5,895 nucleotides of DNA from an uncultured Selenomonas sp. GTDB taxonomy: Bacteria > Bacillota > Negativicutes > Selenomonadales > Selenomonadaceae. The first letter of the stretch is position 1, and every line of letters begins with the position of its first letter. The notes beneath the pieces are model-generated. The model did not search any database, had not been told where the DNA came from, and saw only the letters and a list, made by a program, of their open reading frames with translations. The DNA is taken from positions 1 to 5,895 of the forward strand of contig CALJPB010000065.1 in the NCBI GenBank assembly GCA_937981305.1. Reading direction: 5' to 3'. This document shows, piece after piece, positions 1 through 5,289 of this stretch. The position numbers and the translations under genes were made by a program.

Positions 1-1
1 G

Positions 2-463
2 CTTGTGACAGCCACGCCAATTACGATCCGCGGTGAGAAGCTGAGACGACTTGTCTCGGCGCACGATGTGAATGGTTTGATTGACCTTCTCGCACTGCCG
101 CGCCTTGTGGAGTTCGCGGAGCAGCGGGAGTTTGTCTCACCGCGTGTCGAGGAGTATCTGTGGAATGCGCTCGCACCGTATGATCTGCTGAAGTATTCGG
201 CGGTTGTGCTTGGCTGCACACATTTCAACTATTTCAAGGACACGCTGCGGCGGCTTTTGCCAAAGACCGTGGGGTTTGTGGATGGCAACGAGGGTACGGT
301 CGAGGAACTGGCGCGGCGGACGGGACTGACCACCGTATTGCCGGGGGAACGGACGGGATCATGCCGCTTCTTCGAATCCGGCAGGCCGATTGCGGGAGCA
401 GAGCCTCTGGCACGCATTGAGAGCTATCTGGCACGTGCCGCGCGCATGGAAAAGATCGATTGA
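2..463 (+). CDS. murI: Glutamate racemase, C-terminal part (5' end outside window)
   Basis: Glutamate racemase interconverts L- and D-glutamate in the cytoplasm and supplies D-Glu for peptidoglycan precursor synthesis. The visible frame is open from the first full codon (CTT at 2) and carries about 153 codons. A full enzyme is usually about 260-275 residues, so the N-terminal 40% is missing, including the first catalytic Cys. Visible family marks are the ATPITIR stretch at the start, the second catalytic Cys in VVLGCTH (about nt 209-229), where Cys and His belong to the proton-relay site, and VDGNEGTVEEL (about nt 278-310), which matches the usual D-S-G-x-x-T-A-x-x-x segment. The GTG at 5 lies within the conserved ATP-I-T segment and is not the true start. 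The gene ends 15 nt before the next ATG, so they are probably cotranscribed. Identification is strong despite the truncation. Confidence 0.93.
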   Translation, partial: LVTATPITIRGEKLRRLVSAHDVNGLIDLLALPRLVEFAEQREFVSPRVEEYLWNALAPYDLLKYSAVVLGCTHFNYFKDTLRRLLPKTVGFVDGNEGTVEELARRTGLTTVLPGERTGSCRFFESGRPIAGAEPLARIESYLARAARMEKID

Positions 464-478
464 AGGAAGGGAGCATTC

Positions 479-913
479 ATGCCGGTTTGTGTAAAACATC
501 GGGTGAATTTTTATGATACGGATGCAATGGAGGTGGTGCATCACGCGAACTACATCCGTTGGTTCGAAATTGGACGTGTTCAGTATTTGCGGCGTATTGG
601 TATCACACTTGGCGCATTGATGGAGGCGGGCTATGTATTTCCGATCACGAAGGTTGGTGCACAGTTTCACGCGCCGGGGCACTTCGATGACGACCTCGTG
701 ATCGAGACCACGGCGACGGCACTGACTAAGGCAAAGATGGCGTTCTCCTACCGCATCCTGAATGCGGCGGGGACACTGCTCGTGACGGGCTTTTCGGAAA
801 ACGTGTTCACCGTGCGCACAACGGGGCGCATCACACGTCTGCCGAAGGAGTTTTATGAGCCGCTTGAGGCGGCAATGATCGCGGAGAAAGAGGGACGTGA
901 CATTGGATTTTGA
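479..913 (+). CDS. Acyl-CoA thioesterase, hotdog fold (4HBT/YbgC-FadM type)
   Basis: This is a 144-residue single-domain protein of usual length for the 4-hydroxybenzoyl-CoA thioesterase/YbgC group, which hydrolyses acyl-CoA thioesters in the cytoplasm, usually as a tetramer. The N-terminal signature is clear: YDTDAMEVVHHANY at residues 12-25, with Asp15 in the position of the catalytic acid and His22-Asn24-Tyr25 of the H-x-N-Y motif, followed by the start of the central helix (WFEIGR, 28-33). The C-terminal GRITRLPKEF (about 117-126) matches the usual G-R-P-x-R-I-P-x-x-F segment. The ATG at 479 follows a GAAGGAAGGGAG Shine-Dalgarno sequence (462-473). Its 3' end overlaps the next gene by 17 nt. 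The substrate cannot be read from sequence; short-chain or aromatic acyl-CoAs and a Tol-Pal-linked YbgC role are all possible. No tol genes are visible here. Confidence 0.88.
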   Translation: MPVCVKHRVNFYDTDAMEVVHHANYIRWFEIGRVQYLRRIGITLGALMEAGYVFPITKVGAQFHAPGHFDDDLVIETTATALTKAKMAFSYRILNAAGTLLVTGFSENVFTVRTTGRITRLPKEFYEPLEAAMIAEKEGRDIGF

Positions 914-1475
914 ATTTATAGAGCGGTTGTATTGGCTGTTCGCCCTGCTGGTTCTTTTTGAGCTTGGGAAAAAAGCGTTTTTCGCCTATTTCGGAACGGA
1001 GAAGATCGTACCGAAAAAGGAGGAGATAACACCGTTTTCCGTGGTCGAACGTACGCCGGAGAGACTCGTGATCGGTGCGACGATGCCCGTGAAGAATGAG
1101 GGGTCACAATGCGGTGTCATCATGGATGCGATCCTGCGCGTGCAGCTTCCCTACGAGCAGTACGACGGCGCACTGGTGCGCGGCAAGGTAGAGCTGGAAG
1201 GTGCACCGCGCGAGGACGACTATTTTGAGGCGATGGTCATTCAAAAGGATGAGCAGATCAATTTGGTGCTCAAACTTTCCATCGAGGGACGCAAGGGGAA
1301 CACGCTCGAAGAGGTGATTGCCCATATGCCGGATTTCCGCATGGATTTCATCTACCAGGAGACAGGGCGCATCCCGGCACATTATTCCAAGCAGATTTTG
1401 AAGATCACGGGGGCGGAGATCGCCGCGCTTGCGGGGGTTGCACTCGTGCAGGAAGGGGGCAGGAAGAATGGCTGA
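897..1475 (+). CDS. Unrecognised protein, short N-terminal hydrophobic segment
   Basis: I do not recognise this 192-residue protein. The GTG at 897 is the first usable start and sits about 10 nt after GGAG (883-886), inside the thioesterase gene; a TTG at 903 is an alternative. Residues 11-23 (LYWLFALLVLFEL) form a short hydrophobic stretch followed by KK, which could be a single membrane anchor with the rest in the cytoplasm or a buried helix. There is no lipobox and no clear signal-peptidase site. The remainder alternates strand-like segments (for example ILRVQLPYEQ, RGKVELEG, NLVLKLSIEG) with acidic turns, suggesting a beta-rich domain. A helix-like, Ala-rich tail (about 172-186) ends it. 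The stop codon lies 6-8 nt into the CofE-like gene, so the two are probably made together. Real coding is supported by the overlaps, the high-GC third positions and the Shine-Dalgarno sequence. Function is unknown. Confidence 0.75.
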   Translation: MTLDFEFIERLYWLFALLVLFELGKKAFFAYFGTEKIVPKKEEITPFSVVERTPERLVIGATMPVKNEGSQCGVIMDAILRVQLPYEQYDGALVRGKVELEGAPREDDYFEAMVIQKDEQINLVLKLSIEGRKGNTLEEVIAHMPDFRMDFIYQETGRIPAHYSKQILKITGAEIAALAGVALVQEGGRKNG

Positions 1476-2130
1476 ACTGAAGATTCTCCCCGTTCCGACA
1501 CGCATTCTGACGGATGCGGACGACATTGTGGATGCCATCGAATACTACGCCGGTGCGCAGGTAACGGCGGATGATCTCGTCTGCTGCGCAGAGAGTGTGG
1601 TTGCGGTAACGCAGGGGCGTTTTGTCCGCCCCGAGGAGCTTCATATTTCCGGCATGGCAAAATTCCTGTGCCGCTTTATCCCGGACTATGGCAGTCTCGC
1701 AACGCCGCATGGGATGCAGTCACTCATGGATGTAGAGGGGAAGTGGCGCGTTACCGCGGCACTTTTCGCAGGATTCCTCGGGAAGCTCGTCGGCAAAAAG
1801 GGCCTGTTCTATCAACTTGGCGGCAAGGAGGCGGCGCTCATCGACGACGTGACGGGCACGATGCCGCCGTTTGACAAGGTGATTGTCTACGGTCCTGCCG
1901 AGCCGGAGCAGGTTGCCGCACGCATTCGTGACCGTGTGGGGGCGTTCGGCGGGATGATTGCAGATGTGAACGATCTCAAACGCTCGCGCGTGGTTGGCGT
2001 ATCCGACGGTGTGAACGGGATGCTTGCGGCACAGCTCCTGCTCGACAATCCATTCGGCAATGCCTCGCAGAAAACGCCGATCTGCATCATCAAGAACTAC
2101 CGGCAGTATCAGGAGAACCACACGGCGTAA
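1468..2130 (+). CDS. CofE-like protein (F420-0:gamma-glutamyl ligase superfamily)
   Basis: This 220-residue protein resembles the F420-0:L-glutamate ligase (CofE/FbiB) superfamily, whose best known members add glutamate to coenzyme F420-0 using GTP. Points of resemblance are the opening LPVPTRIL (6-14), an ADDLVCCAESVVAVTQGR segment (34-51) corresponding to the gDvvvvaekvvs-x-x-eGr stretch of CofE, ADVNDLKRSRVVGVS (165-179) in place of the family's D-x-x-x-R-x-G-x-x-x-x-A-I-G region, and DNPFGNASQKTP (193-204) near the end. It lacks the textbook H-G-x-x-x-x-N-a-G-i-D-x-S-N segment, having a GKKGLFYQLGGKEAALIDD stretch (109-127) instead, as I recall for the divergent clade found in bacteria that do not make F420. 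The substrate is therefore open. I chose ATG 1468, not the earlier in-frame TTG at 1429, because AGGAAGGGGG (1450-1459) precedes it at good distance and the CofE resemblance begins right there. It overlaps the preceding gene by 8 nt and is followed by a terminator. Confidence 0.66.
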   Translation: MAELKILPVPTRILTDADDIVDAIEYYAGAQVTADDLVCCAESVVAVTQGRFVRPEELHISGMAKFLCRFIPDYGSLATPHGMQSLMDVEGKWRVTAALFAGFLGKLVGKKGLFYQLGGKEAALIDDVTGTMPPFDKVIVYGPAEPEQVAARIRDRVGAFGGMIADVNDLKRSRVVGVSDGVNGMLAAQLLLDNPFGNASQKTPICIIKNYRQYQENHTA

Positions 2131-2143
2131 CGTAAATAATCGC

Positions 2144-2173
2144 AGCGGGAAGTACCTTCTTCCCGCTTTTTTT
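2144..2173 (+). terminator. Intrinsic terminator after the CofE-like gene
   Basis: A perfect 9-bp stem AGCGGGAAG (2144-2152) / CTTCCCGCT (2159-2167) closes a 6-nt loop and runs directly into seven T residues (2167-2173). It begins 13 nt after the CofE-like stop codon. This is a textbook Rho-independent terminator for the murI-to-CofE-like unit. The next gene starts only 30 nt after the T-tract. Confidence 0.9.
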
Positions 2174-2203
2174 GAACGAATCTCATAAAGGAGAAAAACA
2201 TTC

Positions 2204-2950
2204 ATGCCAAGAAGAGATCTGAGGCGTGCCGATCAGCTGCGCCCCGTGCGGATCGAGCGCGGCTATCAGCGTTACCCCGCGGGCTCTGCGCTCATCGAGA
2301 CGGGACACACGCGCGTTGTGTGCGCCGCGACGGTGGAGGAGCGTGTACCGTTCTTTCTGAAAGGCTCAGGGACGGGGTGGGTGACCGCAGAGTACTCCAT
2401 GCTGCCCGGCGCGGGGACGGAGCGCACGGCGCGTGAGGCGATGCGCGGGCATCAGACGGGACGTACGCAGGAGATTCAGCGGCTCATCGGACGTGCTCTG
2501 CGGGCTGTTGTCGATACGAAGGCACTCGGGGAGCGCACGATTCACATTGACTGCGACGTGCTGCAGGCGGATGGGGGGACGCGCACCGCGTCGATCACGG
2601 GTGCGTTCGTCGCGCTCGTGGAGGCGTGCGCGACCTTCTACACGAAGCGGGGGATCTTCCCCGTGCGCGACTATGTAGCGGCGGTCAGCGTCGGGATCAA
2701 TGCGGAGAACACGCCGCTGCTCGACATCTGCTATGAGGAGGATTCGACCGCGATGGTCGACATGAACCTTGTCATGACAGGCGCAGGAGAATTCGTCGAA
2801 GTGCAGGGAACGGGAGAGGGGCGCGCATTCACCCGTGCAGAGATGAACGTCCTCCTCGATCTCGGCGAACGCGGCATACGCACGTTGATTGAGTATCAGA
2901 AAGAAGCACTCGGCACGACGCTCTCGTGGCTGCCGGGACGGGAGGGATAA
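2204..2950 (+). CDS. rph: Ribonuclease PH
   Basis: RNase PH is a phosphate-dependent 3'-5' exoribonuclease that trims tRNA precursors to the mature 3' end; it works as a hexameric ring in the cytoplasm. The 248-residue length is typical. The sequence follows the B. subtilis enzyme closely throughout: [17 protein letters not shown] (12-28), [13 protein letters not shown] (58-70), [19 protein letters not shown] (86-104), [18 protein letters not shown] (117-134) with Arg127 and neighbours forming the phosphate site, [12 protein letters not shown] (177-188) carrying the two metal-binding Asp residues 180 and 186, and [10 protein letters not shown]. Nothing catalytic appears lost and the C-terminus is intact, so it should be active. 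The ATG at 2204 is 10 nt after AAAGGAG (2187-2193). Its stop is 1 nt before the next start codon, in the conserved rph-rdgB-yfcE order. Confidence 0.97.
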   Translation: MPRRDLRRADQLRPVRIERGYQRYPAGSALIETGHTRVVCAATVEERVPFFLKGSGTGWVTAEYSMLPGAGTERTAREAMRGHQTGRTQEIQRLIGRALRAVVDTKALGERTIHIDCDVLQADGGTRTASITGAFVALVEACATFYTKRGIFPVRDYVAAVSVGINAENTPLLDICYEEDSTAMVDMNLVMTGAGEFVEVQGTGEGRAFTRAEMNVLLDLGERGIRTLIEYQKEALGTTLSWLPGREG

Positions 2951-2951
2951 T

Positions 2952-3575
2952 ATGGACGAAAAGATCATTCTGATTGCGAGCTCAAATGCGGGCAAGGTGC
3001 GCGAAATGGAGCGGGCATTTGAGGGGCTTCCCGTGCGTCTTGTGCCGCTCTCGCGCATCCGTGAAGTTCTGCCGAATGCAGGAGAGATCGAAGAACCGAT
3101 TGAGGATGGGGCGACCTTTTTGGAGAATGCGCGCATTAAGGCGCATTACTACAGGGAGAAGACGGGGCTTGCCGCGCTTGCCGACGACTCAGGGCTCTCA
3201 GTGGAGGTGCTGGACGGCGCACCGGGGGGATACTCTGCGCGCTATGCGGGGGTGCACGGTGACGACGCGGCGAACAATGCGAAGCTGATTGCGGAGATTC
3301 GGGCGCATGGCACGGAGAACGCCGCTGCTGCCTATCACTGTGCGCTTGTGCTTGTGTTTGAGGATGGGCGGGAGCTCGGTGCAGAGGGGACGTGTACGGG
3401 ATTCATCCGTCCTGAGGCGCGCGGGACGGGCGGTTTTGGCTACGACCCGCATTTTTATCGTGCGGACGGACGCACGATGGCGGAGCTCTCGCGCGCGGAG
3501 AAACATGAGATCAGTCATCGCGGTGCGGCACTCGACATGATGAAAAAAATGCTGATGGAAAGAGGTGTCGTGTGA
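2952..3575 (+). CDS. rdgB: XTP/dITP diphosphatase (non-canonical purine NTPase, RdgB/HAM1)
   Basis: This 207-residue enzyme hydrolyses XTP, ITP and dITP to the monophosphate and pyrophosphate, keeping deaminated purines out of DNA and RNA. Family motifs are all present: SSNAGKVREM (10-19) with the phosphate-binding SxNxxK, GATFLENARIKA (53-64) with the Glu-Asn pair, ALADDSGL (75-82) with the catalytic/metal Asp pair 78-79, GAPGGYSARYAG (89-100, usually GAPGVYSARYAG), GGFGYDPHFY (160-169) for base recognition, and AELSRAEKHEISHRGAAL (177-194). I chose ATG 2952 because GGGAGGG (2940-2946) precedes it and the protein then begins at the usual distance before SSN. An in-frame TTG at 2889 would add 21 residues overlapping rph and is not needed. 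The 3' end overlaps the phosphoesterase start by 4 nt (GTGA). The orthologue in B. subtilis is ysnA, in the same position after rph. Confidence 0.96.
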   Translation: MDEKIILIASSNAGKVREMERAFEGLPVRLVPLSRIREVLPNAGEIEEPIEDGATFLENARIKAHYYREKTGLAALADDSGLSVEVLDGAPGGYSARYAGVHGDDAANNAKLIAEIRAHGTENAAAAYHCALVLVFEDGRELGAEGTCTGFIRPEARGTGGFGYDPHFYRADGRTMAELSRAEKHEISHRGAALDMMKKMLMERGVV

Positions 3576-4054
3576 GAATTGGAATTGTCAGTGACAGCCA
3601 CGGAGATACGCGCATCTTCGAGAAGATGCTTGCCGTACATGGCGCTGCGGATGCGGAGTTATGGCTTCATGCGGGCGACTTTGCGCCCGATGCGGACGAT
3701 CTTGAGGCGCTCTCGGAGAAGCGTGTCATTCGTGTGCTTGGCAACTGTGATCTTTTCGTGGATGGTGTCTATGACGAAACGGTGGTCGAGATCGCGGGAC
3801 ACCGCATCTTTCTGACGCACGGACACCTGTTCAACGTGCGCTTCGATACGGCTATGCTGCAAGAGGCAGCGCGTGAGGCGGGGGCGGACATCGCCGTATA
3901 TGGGCATACGCACGTTGCTCTTGAGGAGCACGGAGAAGTCACTGTACTCAACCCCGGCAGCATTGCACGTCCGCGCGATGAGCAGTGCGGATCGTTCATG
4001 CTTGTGGATCTGAACGCAGGAGAGAGTCCCCAGATGAATCTCATTCGCATTTGA
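3572..4054 (+). CDS. YfcE/MJ0936-type metallophosphoesterase
   Basis: This is a 160-residue calcineurin-like phosphoesterase of the small YfcE/YsnB/MJ0936 family, a cytoplasmic dimetal enzyme that cleaves phosphodiesters in vitro and has no settled physiological substrate. The metal ligands are all visible: SDSHGD (7-12) with Asp8 and His10, HAGDF (33-37) with Asp36, GNCD (57-60, where Asn58 binds metal and Cys replaces the commoner His, as in other YfcE-like proteins), THGH (82-85) and GHTH (111-114). LNPGSIARPR near the C-terminus is also typical. It starts at a GTG whose bases overlap the rdgB stop (GTGA), with a GAAAGAGGTG ribosome-binding stretch at 3558-3567. This implies translational coupling. 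The protein ends 17 nt before a terminator-like hairpin. It corresponds to B. subtilis ysnB. Confidence 0.93.
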   Translation: MRIGIVSDSHGDTRIFEKMLAVHGAADAELWLHAGDFAPDADDLEALSEKRVIRVLGNCDLFVDGVYDETVVEIAGHRIFLTHGHLFNVRFDTAMLQEAAREAGADIAVYGHTHVALEEHGEVTVLNPGSIARPRDEQCGSFMLVDLNAGESPQMNLIRI

Positions 4055-4071
4055 TTGTGAAAAAATGTACG

Positions 4072-4096
4072 AAACCCTGCAAATTCAAGGGTTTTT
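4072..4096 (+). terminator. Probable intrinsic terminator after the phosphoesterase gene
   Basis: A 7-bp perfect stem AAACCCT (4072-4078) / AGGGTTT (4088-4094) with a 9-nt loop ends in a five-T run (4092-4096) that partly overlaps the stem. It starts 17 nt after the stop codon. The stem is short and only three G-C pairs strong, so termination may be partial. It would end the rph-rdgB-yfcE transcript. Confidence 0.65.
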
Positions 4097-4126
4097 CTAT
4101 ATAAAAAATTTTCAAAAAAATTTACC

Positions 4127-4162
4127 ATATAAAATCCATATCATAAGATATGGATTTTATAT
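4127..4162. repeat. Perfect 16-bp inverted repeat with 4-nt loop
   Basis: ATATAAAATCCATATC (4127-4142) is followed by loop ATAA (4143-4146) and the exact reverse complement GATATGGATTTTATAT (4147-4162). There is no T-tract after it on the + strand, so it is not a standard terminator in that direction. On the - strand the hairpin would be followed, after about 3 nt, by GGTAAATTTTTTT, so a weak terminator in that direction is possible. It could also be an mRNA 3'-end stabilising hairpin, a protein-binding dyad or a DNA extrusion site. Pairing is certain from the sequence; the role is not. Confidence 0.8.
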
Positions 4163-4270
4163 ATATGATAATAAATACAATATAAACAATAAATTATTTA
4201 GAGGTAAATGATTCGATTGAAATATAAAACAATAAGATAAAAGCGCAAAAGAACGATATTATTTCAGCTT

Positions 4271-4309
4271 GTGAATCTCATTTCCAATTTGAATGAGATT
4301 CACTTTTTT
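4271..4309 (+). terminator. Strong intrinsic terminator with no recognisable gene upstream
   Basis: A perfect 12-bp stem GTGAATCTCATT (4271-4282) / AATGAGATTCAC (4292-4303) encloses a 9-nt loop and is followed at once by six T residues (4304-4309). It points in the + direction; the - strand lacks a T-tract after the hairpin. The preceding gene already has a terminator 170 nt upstream, so this one either backs it up, ends a small RNA from the AT-rich gap, or works as an attenuator. It lies upstream of the predicted fumarase promoter. Confidence 0.85.
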
Positions 4310-4336
4310 CAAGGCTTTACGGCAAATTTGAAAGAC

Positions 4337-4365
4337 TTGAAAGCAAGAAAAAAATATGATATAGT
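4337..4365 (+). promoter_or_regulatory. Predicted housekeeping-sigma promoter, extended -10, for the fumarase genes
   Basis: TTGAAA (4337-4342, five of six consensus bases) is separated by exactly 17 nt from TATAGT (4360-4365, five of six). TG at 4357-4358 gives an extended -10 (TGaTATAGT). Transcription would start near 4372, giving a leader of roughly 37 nt. TTGAAAG occurs twice in tandem (4328-4334 and 4337-4343), and only the second has correct spacing. The 11-nt symmetrical TATAAGTTATA (4380-4390) lies just after the start site and might be an operator, but is short and AT-only around its centre. Confidence 0.75.
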
Positions 4366-4395
4366 CTAACTAACCTGTGTATAAGTTATATTTAT

Positions 4396-4411
4396 AGGAG
4401 GGATTACTTTG
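4396..4411 (+). promoter_or_regulatory. Ribosome-binding site that fixes the TTG start of the fumarase alpha gene
   Basis: AGGAGGG (4396-4402) is a near-perfect Shine-Dalgarno sequence six nt before TTG (4409-4411). No ATG or GTG lies in frame at suitable distance, and the encoded sequence from the TTG on matches where fumarase alpha subunits begin. A strong site probably compensates for the weak start codon. Confidence 0.85.
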
Positions 4412-5251
4412 CGAGAGCTAAGCGCACAAGCAATCACGGAGAACGTCGCCGAGATGTGCAAAGAAGCGGCGTACTATCTCCCGAATGATGTCTACGAGGG
4501 ACTCAAAAAGGGGCGAGAGACGGAGGAGTCACCCGTAGGAAAGGTCGTTTTGGATCAGATCATTCGCAACGCCGAGATCGCGCGCGCAGAGGATCGTCCG
4601 TATTGCCAGGATACGGGCATGACGATTGTGTTCGTGGAGGTCGGGCAGGATCTCCATATCACAGGCGGTCTCCTTGAGGATGCCATCAACGAGGGCATTG
4701 CCAAGGGCTATACGGAGGGGTATCTGCGCAAGTCGGTTGTCGCGGAGCCGCTCTTTAACCGCAAAAACACGCAGAACAACACGCCGGGAGTCATCTACAC
4801 GAAGATCGTTGCGGGCGACAAGCTCAGCATCACGATTGCACCGAAGGGCTTCGGTTCGGAAAACAAGTCCGGCGTCAAGATGCTTGTTCCTGCGGACGGC
4901 GTGGAGGGTGTGAAAAAGGCGGTCATGGAGATCATCCAGCACGCAGGCCCGAATCCGTGTCCGCCTGAGGTGGTCGGTGTCGGGATCGGCGGCACGATGG
5001 ATCGGGCGGCACTCCTCTCGAAGAAGGCACTTACGCGTCCGATCGACCAGCGTCATCCGATGCCCGAGTATGCAAAACTCGAGGGTGAGCTCCTCGAGAT
5101 GATCAACAAGACGGGCATCGGACCGCAGCTTGGCGGCACGACAACCGCACTTGCCGTGAACATTGAATGGGGCGCGACGCACATCGCGGGCCTCCCCGTT
5201 GCGGTGACGATCTGCTGCCATGCCCTCCGGCATGCGCATCGCGTCCTGTAA
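4409..5251 (+). CDS. Fumarate hydratase class I, alpha subunit
   Basis: This is the catalytic, iron-sulfur-binding subunit of a two-subunit class I fumarase (TtdA/FumA N-terminal family), which interconverts malate and fumarate in the cytoplasm. The 280-residue length is usual for a separate alpha subunit. Three Cys in the conserved places should hold an oxygen-sensitive [4Fe-4S] cluster: Cys66 in PYCQDTGM, Cys184 in NPCPPEVVGVGIGG, and Cys270 (Cys269 is adjacent) in ICCHALRHA. Other family marks are NTPGVIYTKIV (124-134), KGFGSENKSGVKML (146-159), GTMDRAALLSKKAL (195-208), and GPQLGGTTTALAV plus THIAGLPVAV near the end. The beta subunit follows 38 nt downstream. L-tartrate dehydratase alpha is the main alternative, since the families are homologous, but fumarase fits the GC-rich fermentative context better. 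In succinate- or propionate-forming anaerobes this step feeds fumarate reductase. Confidence 0.93.
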   Translation: MRELSAQAITENVAEMCKEAAYYLPNDVYEGLKKGRETEESPVGKVVLDQIIRNAEIARAEDRPYCQDTGMTIVFVEVGQDLHITGGLLEDAINEGIAKGYTEGYLRKSVVAEPLFNRKNTQNNTPGVIYTKIVAGDKLSITIAPKGFGSENKSGVKMLVPADGVEGVKKAVMEIIQHAGPNPCPPEVVGVGIGGTMDRAALLSKKALTRPIDQRHPMPEYAKLEGELLEMINKTGIGPQLGGTTTALAVNIEWGATHIAGLPVAVTICCHALRHAHRVL

Positions 5252-5289
5252 CAGCCTTTTCTGTGTATTATCATTAGGGAGGAATACTC

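Larger units (their letters stand above)
4055..4408. other. 354-nt AT-rich intergenic region
   Basis: No convincing protein gene lies here. From 4101 to 4240 only 21 of 140 bases are G or C (15%), far below the flanking genes. In order it holds a terminator-like hairpin (4072-4096), two A/T tracts about one helical turn apart (AAAAAATTTT at 4103-4112 and AAAAAAATTT at 4114-4123) that may bend the DNA, a perfect 16-bp inverted repeat (4127-4162), a tiny possible ORF (4208-4240), a strong terminator (4271-4309), and the fumarase promoter (4337-4365). Promoter-like words are plentiful by chance in such DNA, and I found no good -35/-10 pair between 4100 and 4270. Confidence 0.8.

Noticed and set aside
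1429..1467. Upstream TTG start for the CofE-like gene
   Set aside because: The extra 13 residues overlap the preceding gene, and the ATG at 1468 has a good Shine-Dalgarno sequence and the expected family N-terminus.
2889..2951. Upstream TTG start for rdgB
   Set aside because: It would add 21 basic residues within rph; ATG 2952 follows GGGAGGG and gives the normal family length.
2366..3136. Long open frame on the - strand opposite rph and rdgB (256 codons)
   Set aside because: It is antisense to two certain genes, has an Arg-rich, low-complexity composition typical of the complement of GC-rich coding DNA, and resembles no family.
4151..4262. Several -10-like words (GATAAT 4167, TACAAT 4176, TATTAT 4257)
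   Set aside because: None has an acceptable -35 at 16-18 nt, and such words are expected by chance in DNA this AT-rich.
4097..4310. Miniature transposable element in the AT-rich gap
   Set aside because: The inverted repeats seen are local hairpins, not matching ends around a unit, and no target-site duplication was found.
5219..5234. Small hairpin CATGCC/GGCATG near the end of the alpha gene
   Set aside because: It lies within conserved coding sequence, has no T-tract, and is short enough to be due to chance.
4529..5239. Long open frame on the - strand opposite the fumarase alpha gene
   Set aside because: It is wholly antisense to a certain gene and rich in Arg, His and Asp as expected of a shadow frame; there is no family resemblance.
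5252..5289. Possible break in the fumarase, as alpha and beta are fused in FumA of E. coli
   Set aside because: Both parts have their own ribosome-binding site and usual lengths for the two-subunit form common in anaerobes, so this is not a frameshift.
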